In this document: positions 44,117 through 53,720 of the stretch, in pieces
How positions within the stretch are numbered: position 1 is the stretch's first letter
Layout of the letters: each line of letters begins with the position of its first letter
Source: Chitinophaga sp. HK235
GTDB taxonomy: Bacteria; Bacteroidota; Bacteroidia; Chitinophagales; Chitinophagaceae
DNA length: 64,000 nucleotides
Assembly: GCF_018255755.1 (NCBI RefSeq)
Contig: NZ_CP073766.1
Coordinates: forward strand, 3,286,001 to 3,350,000
Reading direction: 5' to 3'
Made by a program: the position numbers and the translations under genes
The notes under the pieces: generated by a model
Database searches by the model: none
What the model saw: only the letters and a program-made list of their open reading frames with translations
Told to the model about the DNA's origin: nothing

Positions 44117-45883
44117 TTATCCGAATATCTCTGTAGCACTTATTTCTTCCAACAGATCTTCTAATTTAAACTTACAATTTTCTAAACTATTGTATCTTAT
44201 TTCCTGCAGAATAAAATAGTCTTCAATGGATAAATACCCATTCATGTTGATATCCACAGGCGTATTATCCAAATAGGAAATAAGGCCATTCAGAATAAAT
44301 GTTAAATAGTATTTCAAATTACCGGTAATAGATTCAATATTAAGATGAATTGCTGCATCATGAACTATTTCGTTTCTTATTCTATAGCAGCGCGTCAAGT
44401 GCCGTTCAAGATTAGTCCGGTGTTTTGATATCACTCTACCCAGCGTACTTTTATTTATAAGAAAGTTCTTGTATTTCGCTGCCCTATAAGCCAACAAAGG
44501 GTAAGTTGTAGAATAATGTTGAAGTATGTGATCAAATGTTGCCTCATTTTTTAAAAACTGAAGGTCAGGATTAAATTCAGGTACCTCTCCATCTAGTTTT
44601 AGTCGCTGAATGTCCAAACAAAACTCTGTCAGATTTCTCTTAATATAAGCGATTGAGTGAGCATGAATAAAATAATCCTTGAGCCTGGTAATGGTATTGT
44701 CGCTAATATCATAATTGGAAAAAATATACTCCAATCCTATCCAATAATTTATAAACTTCTGTTCCAGCTCATCCGCATCTCTTCCCAATCGCAAATGCCG
44801 AAAAGCAGAAATAATTTTTTGAATTGATTCTCGTTGGATTAACCTATTGCTATACAATTTTGTAATTTTTCCCTGCAAAAGATCATATAGCTCTTGCTTA
44901 TTTTTATAGTGTCCGTCCGGAATATAGCTTATAGGATGAATATTAGTTAACTCTCTTCTATTTGAACCAATCACCAGACACTTCTTATAAAAATCAAATG
45001 GATTATCAGGGAAACCCAAGTGTAATAAATCCATTGTGGTAAACAACTCTTTTTTGGCCTTCTCAATAACTGATAAATAGTCCCAGCCAGTTAGGAAAAT
45101 CCTCAAATAATAGGAAAAATCACCTGTTCTTGTGAAAAAATCGGCTGATTTCTTATTTATTTTTATATATATTTCTTTCTCACTATCTGAAAGTTCATAT
45201 TGAGATTTCAAGGCTATGTTTCTGGTTCTACCTCCTAATTTATTTAACCTGAAAACGACTATAAAATCCTCTTGTTCTCGTTCTCCCAACTCCCTTAAAT
45301 TAGTATAAGCATCTATGAACGTTTTAGCTGTACTGTCATTGAATAACCATGTGATTTTTGCATACAGAAAACCCTTTGAAAAACCATGGTTTACCAGCTC
45401 TGTACCTAAATAATCTACCAGTGCATTTAGTTTTTCAAGTTCATTAAGATTAAAGACAGGCAAGGTATTAATCCTGATAACTTCTACTTCTATTAGTTTA
45501 AAAAGATGGCTTAGATAATTTTTATTGGCATCTAAAACCAGATTGGTTGCATGATATAAATGCAGATAGTTTTTCTCGGAACTGCTGCCCAAAAGTTTAT
45601 GAAAATAGGCCTTATCTATTTTCTTGTGAAATAGTGTTTCGTCATTCTCTACTAACTCCAGCGCTTCCAATATTACTGGTTTTACCGTCCTATCAAAATT
45701 CTTAATCTTCTTAGTATGCCAATCTCTCAAAACATATTTCACTTCTTCCAGCACCCATTTGGGATTATTCAATCTGACTCTATGAGAGTCAATTGTCTTA
45801 TTAAAAATTAACTCAATAAGTTTCTCTACCAGAAATTTTTCAGTTGCTGTATATGTCTGGTTAACTTTATAATTTGCGATCAT
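44117..45883 (-). CDS. Large unknown protein with C-terminal HEPN-like RNxxxH motif (ApeA-like, candidate defence RNase)
   Basis: 588 residues, no signal peptide or membrane helix. I do not recognise the N-terminal 340 residues, which are mixed alpha/beta with many Leu/Lys. The C-terminal region (about 345-540) is helical, with the pattern LRLGRDADELEQKFINYWIG followed by LEYIF, as in HEPN proteins of the ApeA kind. The motif R-N-E-I-V-H (Arg503-His508) fits the HEPN catalytic consensus Rx4-6H with a polar residue after Arg. HEPN domains of this type are metal-independent RNases in abortive-infection systems. The gene is strongly AT-rich, solitary, and lies beside decayed genes, as expected for a transferred defence gene. 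The domain call is by motif and helix pattern only. Confidence 0.8.
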   Translation of the reverse strand: MIANYKVNQTYTATEKFLVEKLIELIFNKTIDSHRVRLNNPKWVLEEVKYVLRDWHTKKIKNFDRTVKPVILEALELVENDETLFHKKIDKAYFHKLLGSSSEKNYLHLYHATNLVLDANKNYLSHLFKLIEVEVIRINTLPVFNLNELEKLNALVDYLGTELVNHGFSKGFLYAKITWLFNDSTAKTFIDAYTNLRELGEREQEDFIVVFRLNKLGGRTRNIALKSQYELSDSEKEIYIKINKKSADFFTRTGDFSYYLRIFLTGWDYLSVIEKAKKELFTTMDLLHLGFPDNPFDFYKKCLVIGSNRRELTNIHPISYIPDGHYKNKQELYDLLQGKITKLYSNRLIQRESIQKIISAFRHLRLGRDADELEQKFINYWIGLEYIFSNYDISDNTITRLKDYFIHAHSIAYIKRNLTEFCLDIQRLKLDGEVPEFNPDLQFLKNEATFDHILQHYSTTYPLLAYRAAKYKNFLINKSTLGRVISKHRTNLERHLTRCYRIRNEIVHDAAIHLNIESITGNLKYYLTFILNGLISYLDNTPVDINMNGYLSIEDYFILQEIRYNSLENCKFKLEDLLEEISATEIFG

Positions 45884-46002
45884 CGATATATATTCTTACC
45901 TTCGTACAGAATAATCTTCTTTTAAGATAAAGCAAAGGGAAGTTTAGCAAATTGGACAGAGGTTATTTATTCCCGCAAGTTGTATCGCTTCCCTATCATA
46001 TT

Positions 46003-46026
46003 AGCCCGGTTCATCCGGGCTTTTTT
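46003..46026 (+). terminator. Orphan rho-independent terminator
   Basis: AGCCCGG (46003-46009) pairs with CCGGGCT (46015-46021) around TTCAT, followed by a T run at 46021-46026. No plus-strand gene ends before it; the nearest upstream gene runs the other way from 45883. It may belong to a small RNA transcribed from about 45890-46000 or be the relic of a removed gene. The rest of 45884-46260 is AT-rich with one inverted repeat and no coding frame. Confidence 0.75.
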
Positions 46027-46073
46027 ATTGCTTCTATTTATAGCTTGTCAAATTATAGTATACTACGTCCCGA

Positions 46074-46110
46074 AATGTTAATAAATCCTAAGTAAGTACT
46101 AATTAACATT
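46074..46110. repeat. 9-base perfect inverted repeat
   Basis: AATGTTAAT (46074-46082) and ATTAACATT (46102-46110) are exact reverse complements separated by 19 bases. They lie 150 bases before the sigma gene at 46261. A dimeric regulator site or a chance AT-rich match are both possible. Confidence 0.5.
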
Positions 46111-46260
46111 CTCAGCAGAAACTCGCCTGGATACGTTTAAAGCCCCTGCTGCTAAAGGCCATGACAATATGGATAATTTTTTAGCAGCCAACAATGATTA
46201 TTAATCTCTTTTATCTATCTTAAAGCTGCCAACAGCAACGTGTAATTTCATGGACCTGAT

Positions 46261-46854
46261 ATGAATAATCTTCCGGATGATGCGGATATAATGACGGGCC
46301 TGTACAGAGGAGACAGGGAGTCTTTTGTGCGGCTGTACGAACAGCATGCGGGCGAACTATACCGCTATATCTATCTTTTTATCCGGTCGAGGGAAGATGC
46401 GGAAGACATCCTGCAGAATGTGTTCACCCGTATCTGGATGAAAAGGGAGACGCTGGGTGAGATCCGGTCGCTGCGCAGCTTTCTGTTCCGCGTTACCCGC
46501 AACCAGGTGCTGAATTATTTCAGGAGTGCCAAGGTAAAAATGCGGGTGCAGCAATTGATGGCCTCCGGTGACACACCTGAAAATGCCGATGCCGGCGAGT
46601 TATTACAATACAAACAATATTACGAGCTGGCCAGTGATGCTATCAACAAACTACCCAGGCGCCGGCAGGAAGTGTTCCGGCTGAGTTATGAAAACGGCCT
46701 CAATACCCACGAAATTGCCAGTCAGCTCCATATTTCCTCTTCTGCGGTGAAACAGCACCTGTATGCCGCCTCCGATTTTATACGTGACTATCTGCAAAAA
46801 CACGGAGATATCTCCGCTGCCCTCCTGATTTTTCTGACCCTCTTCGACAATTAA
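46261..46854 (+). CDS. ECF RNA polymerase sigma-70 factor
   Basis: 197 residues. Region 2 is near 15-85 (FVRLYEQHAGELYRYIYLFI, then EDILQNVFTRIWMKRE). Region 4 is near 125-180 (INKLPRRRQEVFRLSYENGL, then NTHEIASQLHISSSAVKQHL). It ends LLIFLTLFDN, a hydrophobic tail common in this Bacteroidota class. An AAATTTTTTTT run follows just after the stop, as after the sigma gene that ends at 6117. Paired with the FecR gene 80 bases downstream, it should drive the second SusC/SusD locus. Confidence 0.95.
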   Translation: MNNLPDDADIMTGLYRGDRESFVRLYEQHAGELYRYIYLFIRSREDAEDILQNVFTRIWMKRETLGEIRSLRSFLFRVTRNQVLNYFRSAKVKMRVQQLMASGDTPENADAGELLQYKQYYELASDAINKLPRRRQEVFRLSYENGLNTHEIASQLHISSSAVKQHLYAASDFIRDYLQKHGDISAALLIFLTLFDN

Positions 46855-46934
46855 AAAATTTTTTTTCTAATTGACCTGTCTTATTTTGGAGTATGCGTGT
46901 CTTTATATAAGCAGTGCAACCAAAATGTCGCTTT

Positions 46935-48074
46935 ATGAACAATGAAGAAGCAGCCCTGTTTGTGAAAAGATATGCAGCCGGAACCGCCACCCCGGAAGAA
47001 CATGCAGCCTTTGAACAGTGGATCCATGAACAACCGCTGCAGGAAGTACAAGTCCTGCTGGACGAATACACGGCGCTGATGGAACAACATCCCGTATGGC
47101 TGCCTGCCAACAAAGCCTTGCTGGACCGTATGCTCCGGGAACTGGACCGGCCACCGGCCAGGGTAGTACCGCTGTCTTCCTGGAAAAAACGGCTGTACAT
47201 CGCAGCAGGCATCGCCCTGCTGATTGCAGGCGCCGGTTATGCCAGCTGGCATGTGGCCCAACAACAGCGCCAGCCCGCCACAGCGGCGATTATTCATGCA
47301 GGCGGCAACAAAGCTATCCTGCAACTGGCCGACGGCACAACGCTGGAGCTGGACAGCACCACACAAGCCAGGCCCAGCCACGTTTTGAATATAACAGCCG
47401 GTTTACTGCAATACAACCCACAGCCGTACCAGGGAGCCACCGTATACAATACCCTCTCCACACCCCGGGGCGGACAATACCAGCTGCTTCTGCAGGACGG
47501 CTCACGGGTATGGCTCAACGCAGCGTCTTCCATCCGTTTCCCTGTAGCGTTTAACGGTAACGACCGTACGGTGGAAATTACAGGAGAAGCTTATTTTGAA
47601 GTAGCACCGGATGCACGCAAACCCTTTATTGTAAAAGCCGGCACGACACAGATCAATGTGCTGGGAACCCATTTTAACGTCAGCGCCTATCCGGAAGAAG
47701 ATAATATCCGTACCACCCTGACAGCAGGAAAAGTAGTGGTGTCCAATGGCAGCACCACACAGCAGCTTACACCTGGTCAGCAGTCAGTATGCACTCATGG
47801 TAGCCATACGATCAGTATACGCATGGTAGATCTTGACCAGGAAACCGCCTGGAAAGACGGCCGCTTTATCTTCAACGGTAATATCCGCGACATCATGCAT
47901 CAACTGGAACGCTGGTACGATGTCAGTGTGGAATATGAAGGTAATATCAGCGACCAGGCATTTATAGGAGATATTTCACGAAACGAAAACCTGAGCGAAG
48001 TATTGAAAATACTGGAGTTCACAGGAAAAATACACTTCAGGACAATAAACAGAAAGATTATCGTAACACCGTAA
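46935..48074 (+). CDS. FecR-family anti-sigma factor
   Basis: 379 residues from the ATG at 46935; an in-frame GTG at 46914 would add seven residues without family character. The N-terminal 85 residues contain FVKRYAAGTATPEEHAAFEQ. One membrane helix lies near 90-107 (LYIAAGIALLIAGAGYAS). The FecR core shows NTLSTPRGGQYQLLLQDGSR, VWLNAASSIRFPVAF, GEAYFEVAPD and VLGTHFNVSAYPEE. A C-terminal domain contains GNIRDIMHQLERWYDVSVEY. It should hold the upstream sigma factor and receive the signal from the STN domain of the SusC protein that follows. Confidence 0.95.
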   Translation: MNNEEAALFVKRYAAGTATPEEHAAFEQWIHEQPLQEVQVLLDEYTALMEQHPVWLPANKALLDRMLRELDRPPARVVPLSSWKKRLYIAAGIALLIAGAGYASWHVAQQQRQPATAAIIHAGGNKAILQLADGTTLELDSTTQARPSHVLNITAGLLQYNPQPYQGATVYNTLSTPRGGQYQLLLQDGSRVWLNAASSIRFPVAFNGNDRTVEITGEAYFEVAPDARKPFIVKAGTTQINVLGTHFNVSAYPEEDNIRTTLTAGKVVVSNGSTTQQLTPGQQSVCTHGSHTISIRMVDLDQETAWKDGRFIFNGNIRDIMHQLERWYDVSVEYEGNISDQAFIGDISRNENLSEVLKILEFTGKIHFRTINRKIIVTP

Positions 48075-48142
48075 AACCAATTATCACGTCAACCAAAATT
48101 AGCAACATGTAATTCCAAACCACGGATAGAGCCGGAGAAAAA

Positions 48143-48169
48143 CCCAGACGCGGTTGCAACGCGTCCGGG
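48143..48169 (+). promoter_or_regulatory. GC-rich hairpin in the leader of the second susC
   Basis: GACGCG (48147-48152) pairs with CGCGTC (48160-48165) around GTTGCAA; the stem extends past one mismatch to CCC/GGG (48143-48145 and 48167-48169). It lies 80 bases before the SusC start in a 175-base gap. The first locus also has hairpins at the same place between fecR and susC. Function unproven. Confidence 0.5.
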
Positions 48170-48249
48170 GAAAGTATTGCCTGGCCGGATCCTTTTTCAT
48201 CAGTGGACTGATTGAATTTTTATCACATTAAACCAAGCACACCAAATTT

Positions 48250-51200
48250 ATGCTTTTTAAACAAAAGGTCAAACGTGGTATGCAGGCCTGTGGCCTGCCT
48301 GCCAAAATTCTGCTGTTTATGAAACTGACGCTCATTTTGATGATCGCAGCCACCCTGCAGGTTACCGCCGGCGCTTTCGGCCAGAAGGTAACCCTCCACA
48401 GGAAGGACGCCTCATTACTGGAAGTGCTTAAATCCATCCGCAAACAAACAGGATGCAGCTTTATCGGCGACCGCCAGATGCTGCAGCGCACCCAGGGCAT
48501 TGATATCGCCATTGCCAACGCCACCACCGAAGAAGCGATGAACGCCTGCATGAAAGGCCTTCCCCTCTCCTGGTCGGTGGTAGGTAACACCATCATCATC
48601 CGGGAAAAAGATACGCCCACGCCCCTACGTAGTTCCGCTACCGACTCCTCCATCGTTATCAGAGGTAAGGTAACCGACAGCAGCGGCCTCGGTCTCCCCG
48701 GTGTATCCGTTACCCTACGCTCAGATCCCAGGAAAGGCGTGCAAACCGATGCCGGCGGCAACTACACTTTTCGTATGCCCGTTAAAGATATATTGGTATT
48801 TACCTATATCGGCTTCGATAAAAAGGAAATACCCGTCACCCGCAGCGGCATCGTCAATGCGGTATTGCAACCGGTAGACAGCAAACTCAACGAAGTGGCC
48901 GTGGTAGCCTACGGTACCCAGAAAAAAACCAGCATGGTAGGTTCTGTCACCACCATCAATCCCAAAGAGCTGAAAGGCCCTACCAGCAACCTCACCACCA
49001 TGCTCTCCGGACGGCTGGCCGGCGTTATCTCCTACCAGCGCAGCGGAGAACCCGGCAGAGACAATGCCGAATTTTTCATCCGCGGCATCACCTCTTTCGG
49101 TAGTGGTAAAGTAGATCCGCTGATACTGATAGATGGTATGGAAATGGGGCCCAGCGATCTCGCACGCATACAGCCAGACGATATCGCCGGTTTCTCCATC
49201 CTCAAAGATGCGACCGCTTCTTCGTTATACGGAGCCAGAGGCGCCAATGGCGTCATCCTGGTCACCACCAAATCAGGACAACAGGGCAAAACACGCTTCA
49301 ACGTACGCGTCGAAAACTCTACCTCCTCCAATACCCGCAACTTCAAACTGGCCGACAACGTCACCTACATGAAACTCGCCAATGAAGCTGTTATCACACG
49401 AGAGCCACTCACCAGCAGACCATACCTGCAAAGCAAAATAGCCCATACCGACGATGGCGACGATCCCTACTTATATCCCAACAACAACTGGATCGATAAT
49501 CTGGTAAAGGACAATACCAACAACCAGCGCTATAATCTCAACCTGAACGGCGGCGTAGACCGCGCCCAATACTATATCGGCGCCACCTACAACATCGACA
49601 ACGGCGTTCTCCGCACCATCGCCGACAACAACTTCAACAGCAACGTAAAAAGCCGCAACTACGAAATACGTTCCAATATCAACATCAAACTGACACCTAC
49701 CACCGATGCCATCGTACGCACTTCTGGCAGGTTCTCCGATTACAACGGCCCTATCAGAGGTGGCGGCGAAATTTTCCGGCAGGCTATGAGCGCCAATCCA
49801 GTGCGCTTTCCTGCGTACTTCCCTGCCAGCTTCGCCCCCGATGAAAAACATCCGCTGTTCGGTAATATGAAAGCAGAAGATGGTACCTTCTACACCAACC
49901 CCTTCGCCAACGCAGTATCCGGCTTCCAGCAGGAAACCACCTCCACACTCATCGCACAGCTGGAACTGAAACAAAACTTCAACTTCCTGACTAAAGGTCT
50001 CTCCGCCAGACTCATGACCTATACCAAACGGTATTCCTTTTTTAACATGAGCCGTAAATACAATCCCTTCTACTACAGCGTCAGCATAGACCCCGAAGAA
50101 GGACTCAGAGGTCTCAATCTGCTGAATGAAACCGATGGTACCGAATACCTCAGCTTCAGCCAGGGTGATAAACAAATCACCACTTTTACTTATCTCGAAG
50201 CAGCAGTGAACTATGATAAAGTAATCCGTGAACGGCATGCCATCAGCGGTATGCTGATCACTATCCTCAACAATCAGCTGACCGCGAATGCCGGTTCACT
50301 CATTGCTTCCCTGCCACGCCGTAACCAGGGCATATCCGGACGCTTTACCTATGCGTACGATGACCGTTACCTGATGGAATTTAATTTCGGTTACAACGGT
50401 TCCGAACGATTCGATAAAAACCATCGCTTCGGTTTCTTTCCTTCCATTGGATTCGGCTGGAATGTGAGCAACGAAAAATTCTTCTCCGGCTTGTTGCCTG
50501 TCATTACCCGCCTCAAACTCAGAGGTACCTACGGCCTCGTGGGCAACGACCAGATCGGCAATACCTTTGACCGCTTTTTCTACCTCTCTGATGTAAACCT
50601 GAATACAGGTTATGCCTATTCTTTTGGAGAAAACTTCACAGAATCCAAACCCGGTGTAGTAATCAACCGTTACGAAAACAGAGACATCACCTGGGAGAAA
50701 GCGTATAAAACCAACCTGGGCTTTGAACTGGAGCTTTTTAAAAACCTTCGTCTGGAAGCCGACTTCTTTCAGGAACGCAGGTCCAACATCCTCATGTCAC
50801 GCTCCTATATTCCCAGCACCATGGGTCTCAACGTTACACCACAGGCCAATGTGGGCATAGCGATGGGCCGCGGTGTGGATATGTCACTCGACTACAAAAG
50901 AAATTTTGGCAAAAATGCCTGGGCACAGATACGCGGCACTTTCACCTACGCCACCAGCAAAATACTCGTCAATGAAGAACCCAAATACCCCGAACAAAAC
51001 AAGTATCTCTCCAGAGTGGGTTATCCTATCAGACAGATGTGGGGCCTCGTAGCAGAGCGTTATTTTGTGGACGAACATGAAGTGATGAACTCTCCCCGCC
51101 AGAACTATGGCGGATATATGGCCGGCGATATCAAATACAAAGACATCAATGGTGACGGGCAGATCACCAATCTCGACCTGCTGCCCATTGGATACCCTAC

Positions 51201-51726
51201 CACCCCTGAAATCAACTACGGCTTTGGCTTCACCTTCGGTTACCGCGCTTTCGATATCAGCGCATTTTTCCAGGGGTCCGGCCGTTCATCCATTTTTATC
51301 AGTCCGGGTGATATTGCTCCTTTTATTACCGGACATTATGTATATCCTGATGGCGGCGTCTCTCCAACCGTAGACCAGCACGGTCTTCTGCAGGTAGTCG
51401 CTGATAACCACTGGTCAGAAAACAACCGCGATCTGTATGCCTTCTGGCCACGGCTCAGTGTTGACCAGCGTAACAACAATCTGCAGACCTCTACCTGGTG
51501 GATGCGCAACGGTGCCTTCCTCCGGCTGAAGACTGTAGAACTCGGATATACCCTGCCACAGCGTGGTCTTAAACGTTATGGCCTCAGCCAGCTGCGGGTA
51601 TATCTCAATGGCTTCAACCTCCTGATGTTCAGCCAATTCAAGCTCTGGGACGTGGAAATGGGAGGTAACGGTCTCGGCTACCCTGTTCAGCGGGTATTCA
51701 ACGCAGGCATCAACCTGGGATTCTAA
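48250..51726 (+). CDS. SusC/RagA-family TonB-linked outer-membrane transporter with STN domain
   Basis: 1158 residues. A basic 23-residue extension precedes the signal core MKLTLILMIAATLQVTAGAF. The STN domain (about 45-120: VTLHRKDASLLEVLKSIRKQ; GIDIAIANATTEEAMNACM) is followed by a carboxypeptidase-like domain (about 135-210, LGLPGVSVTLRSDPRKGVQT), VAVVAYGTQ, a plug ending YGARGANGVILVTTKSG, and a barrel ending FNAGINLGF. It imports a ligand captured by the SusD 17 bases downstream. The associated DUF5000, DUF4998 and DUF4855 genes are a set seen in Bacteroidota loci for complex, possibly host- or fungus-derived glycans; the substrate here is unknown. Confidence 0.96.
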   Translation: MLFKQKVKRGMQACGLPAKILLFMKLTLILMIAATLQVTAGAFGQKVTLHRKDASLLEVLKSIRKQTGCSFIGDRQMLQRTQGIDIAIANATTEEAMNACMKGLPLSWSVVGNTIIIREKDTPTPLRSSATDSSIVIRGKVTDSSGLGLPGVSVTLRSDPRKGVQTDAGGNYTFRMPVKDILVFTYIGFDKKEIPVTRSGIVNAVLQPVDSKLNEVAVVAYGTQKKTSMVGSVTTINPKELKGPTSNLTTMLSGRLAGVISYQRSGEPGRDNAEFFIRGITSFGSGKVDPLILIDGMEMGPSDLARIQPDDIAGFSILKDATASSLYGARGANGVILVTTKSGQQGKTRFNVRVENSTSSNTRNFKLADNVTYMKLANEAVITREPLTSRPYLQSKIAHTDDGDDPYLYPNNNWIDNLVKDNTNNQRYNLNLNGGVDRAQYYIGATYNIDNGVLRTIADNNFNSNVKSRNYEIRSNINIKLTPTTDAIVRTSGRFSDYNGPIRGGGEIFRQAMSANPVRFPAYFPASFAPDEKHPLFGNMKAEDGTFYTNPFANAVSGFQQETTSTLIAQLELKQNFNFLTKGLSARLMTYTKRYSFFNMSRKYNPFYYSVSIDPEEGLRGLNLLNETDGTEYLSFSQGDKQITTFTYLEAAVNYDKVIRERHAISGMLITILNNQLTANAGSLIASLPRRNQGISGRFTYAYDDRYLMEFNFGYNGSERFDKNHRFGFFPSIGFGWNVSNEKFFSGLLPVITRLKLRGTYGLVGNDQIGNTFDRFFYLSDVNLNTGYAYSFGENFTESKPGVVINRYENRDITWEKAYKTNLGFELELFKNLRLEADFFQERRSNILMSRSYIPSTMGLNVTPQANVGIAMGRGVDMSLDYKRNFGKNAWAQIRGTFTYATSKILVNEEPKYPEQNKYLSRVGYPIRQMWGLVAERYFVDEHEVMNSPRQNYGGYMAGDIKYKDINGDGQITNLDLLPIGYPTTPEINYGFGFTFGYRAFDISAFFQGSGRSSIFISPGDIAPFITGHYVYPDGGVSPTVDQHGLLQVVADNHWSENNRDLYAFWPRLSVDQRNNNLQTSTWWMRNGAFLRLKTVELGYTLPQRGLKRYGLSQLRVYLNGFNLLMFSQFKLWDVEMGGNGLGYPVQRVFNAGINLGF

Positions 51727-51743
51727 CTTTTAACACTTGTCAC

Positions 51744-53669
51744 ATGAAAAAAATTCTTCTACACAGCGTATATACGATAACGTTAGCATCCGGCTTGCTG
51801 CTCTCTGCCTGTAAAAAACCGTTTCTGGATATAGTGCCCGACAACGTGGTCACACTGGCCAATGCCTTCTCCAATAAAACAGAAGCAGAAAAATATCTCT
51901 ACACCTGTTACTCTTACCTGCCCGATGCCGGCCCTGTGTCCAACATTCTTTTTTTTGGGGCAGATGATATGTGGACCTATCGCGCCAACAACTACTCCTA
52001 TCAATCGCCCTGGAAAATAGCGCTGGGAGAACAGAATATCGTGAACCCCTATGTGGATTTCTGGAACGGTGCCTATCATGGTAAAGGATATTTCAGAGCT
52101 ATCCGCGACTGTAACATCTTCCTGGAAAATATGATGGAAGGGGAATCCTATAAACATATCGCCTATCTCAGTCCGGATATGCAGAAACGATGGATTGCCG
52201 AAGTGAAGTTTCTCAAAGCCTATTATCACTTCTACCTGTTACGCATGTACGGACCTATTCCCATCACGGATAAAAGCCTGCCTGTTTCCGCTACACCCGA
52301 CCAGGTAAAAGTAAAACGTGACCCGGTAGACAAAGTGGTAGGCTACATCGCGGGACTGCTGGACGAAGCCATCGCTGTATTGCCTGCCGAAGTACCCAAT
52401 CGCGGTACGGAACTGGGCAGGATCACCAAACCGGCTGCACAGATGCTGAAAGCCAGACTGCTGACAATGGCCGCCAGTCCATTGTTTAATGGCAACCCGG
52501 ACTATGCTTCCTTTAAAGACAAAGACGGCCAGTTGCTGTTCAGCGCCAGCTACGACGCCTCCAAATGGGAGAAAGCAGCGGCAGCCTGTGAAGCAGCCAT
52601 TCAAACCTGCGCCGGCGTTGGCATCCGCCTGTATGAGTTCAGTGATCCTTTCGCTAAACTATCTCCCGCCTCCATCATACAAATGAGTATACGCGGCAGC
52701 GTTACTGAACGCTGGAACACGGAGATCATCTGGGCCCTCTCCGGCCGTACCGACGCTACACTGCAGACCTATTCCATGGCAGACAGGATAGATCCCTCTT
52801 TCCCCAATCCCACCTATCTCAGCTCTTACATGGCCCCGACTCTGCGTATAGCTGAAACATTCTACAGCAGCAACGGCGTACCTATCAATGAAGATAAAAC
52901 CTGGGACTATGGCCGCCGTTATGAGCTGCGTACCGCCACGTATGACGAACGTCTCAACATACAACAGGGATATACGACTGCACGCCTGCACTTCGACCGC
53001 GAAAACCGCTTCTATGCCAGCCTGGGTTTCGATGGTGGCCACTGGTTCATGCAAAGTAACGCTACCGACGAAAAAGCATGGACCATCAAAGCCAAATTCG
53101 GACAACCACAGGGAAAAGTATCAGACCAGTTTTATTCTGAAACAGGCTACTGGCCCAAGAAACTGGTGAACTGGAAATTTGTGCAGACCAACAGCAGCTA
53201 TAATACCGAAGTATATCCCTGGCCGGAAATGCGTCTGGCAGACCTCTACCTGCTCTACGCTGAAGCACTTAATGAAACAGGTAAAGGTACCGAAGCCATC
53301 GTATGGATGGATAAAGTCCGTAAACGCGCCGGCCTCGATGGCGTGGTCAACTCATGGACCAACTATTCCATCAATCCCGGCAAATTCTCCAACAAAGAAG
53401 GGCTGCGCAGTATTATCCACCAGGAACGTATGATTGAAATGGCGTTTGAAGGCTCCCGCAACTGGGACCTGCGCCGCTGGAAAGAAGCCGTGATATATGA
53501 AAACAAACCAGTGCTGGGATGGGATGTCAATCAACGAGTGGCCAGCGAATACTACCGTCCCAGAACCCTTTTCCAGCAAACGTTTGTGGCCCCCCGCGAC
53601 TACCTGTGGCCGCTCAAGGAATATGACCTGACCGTTAATACCAACCTCGTACAAAATCCCGGATGGTGA
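51744..53669 (+). CDS. SusD/RagB-family nutrient-binding lipoprotein (long form)
   Basis: 641 residues, longer than the usual 480-560. Lipobox LLSAC (Cys22) is followed by KKPFLDIVPDNVVTLANAFS. The N-terminal SusD signature is KTEAEKYLYTCYSYLP, and TPR-like helices appear in QKRWIAEVKFLKAYYHFYLL. The C-terminal motifs are MRLADLYLLYAEALNETGKG, MDKVRKRAGLDGV and LRSIIHQERMIEMAFEGSRN, ending in the typical LVQNPGW. The extra length comes from loops around residues 350-450. It forms the lid of the SusC pore encoded just upstream. Confidence 0.96.
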   Translation: MKKILLHSVYTITLASGLLLSACKKPFLDIVPDNVVTLANAFSNKTEAEKYLYTCYSYLPDAGPVSNILFFGADDMWTYRANNYSYQSPWKIALGEQNIVNPYVDFWNGAYHGKGYFRAIRDCNIFLENMMEGESYKHIAYLSPDMQKRWIAEVKFLKAYYHFYLLRMYGPIPITDKSLPVSATPDQVKVKRDPVDKVVGYIAGLLDEAIAVLPAEVPNRGTELGRITKPAAQMLKARLLTMAASPLFNGNPDYASFKDKDGQLLFSASYDASKWEKAAAACEAAIQTCAGVGIRLYEFSDPFAKLSPASIIQMSIRGSVTERWNTEIIWALSGRTDATLQTYSMADRIDPSFPNPTYLSSYMAPTLRIAETFYSSNGVPINEDKTWDYGRRYELRTATYDERLNIQQGYTTARLHFDRENRFYASLGFDGGHWFMQSNATDEKAWTIKAKFGQPQGKVSDQFYSETGYWPKKLVNWKFVQTNSSYNTEVYPWPEMRLADLYLLYAEALNETGKGTEAIVWMDKVRKRAGLDGVVNSWTNYSINPGKFSNKEGLRSIIHQERMIEMAFEGSRNWDLRRWKEAVIYENKPVLGWDVNQRVASEYYRPRTLFQQTFVAPRDYLWPLKEYDLTVNTNLVQNPGW

Positions 53670-53674
53670 TACCA

Positions 53675-53705
53675 TTTATTTATTCATTTGTTTATTTATT
53701 CATTT
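53675..53705. repeat. Tandem 15-base direct repeat between susD and the DUF5000-type gene
   Basis: The unit TTTATTTATTCATTT occurs at 53675-53689 and again, identical, at 53691-53705, with a single G between. It begins 5 bases after the susD stop and ends 15 bases before the next ATG. It may be a slippage product. As an AT-rich single-stranded stretch, it could set RNase processing or ribosome loading between the two genes. Confidence 0.85.
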
Positions 53706-53720
53706 AGATGCATGTAACTT

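Noticed and set aside
45950..46030. Possible tRNA or tmRNA end near the CCGGGC hairpin
   Set aside because: The hairpin resembles terminators that follow tRNA genes, but no cloverleaf, T-loop sequence or CCA end can be placed upstream.
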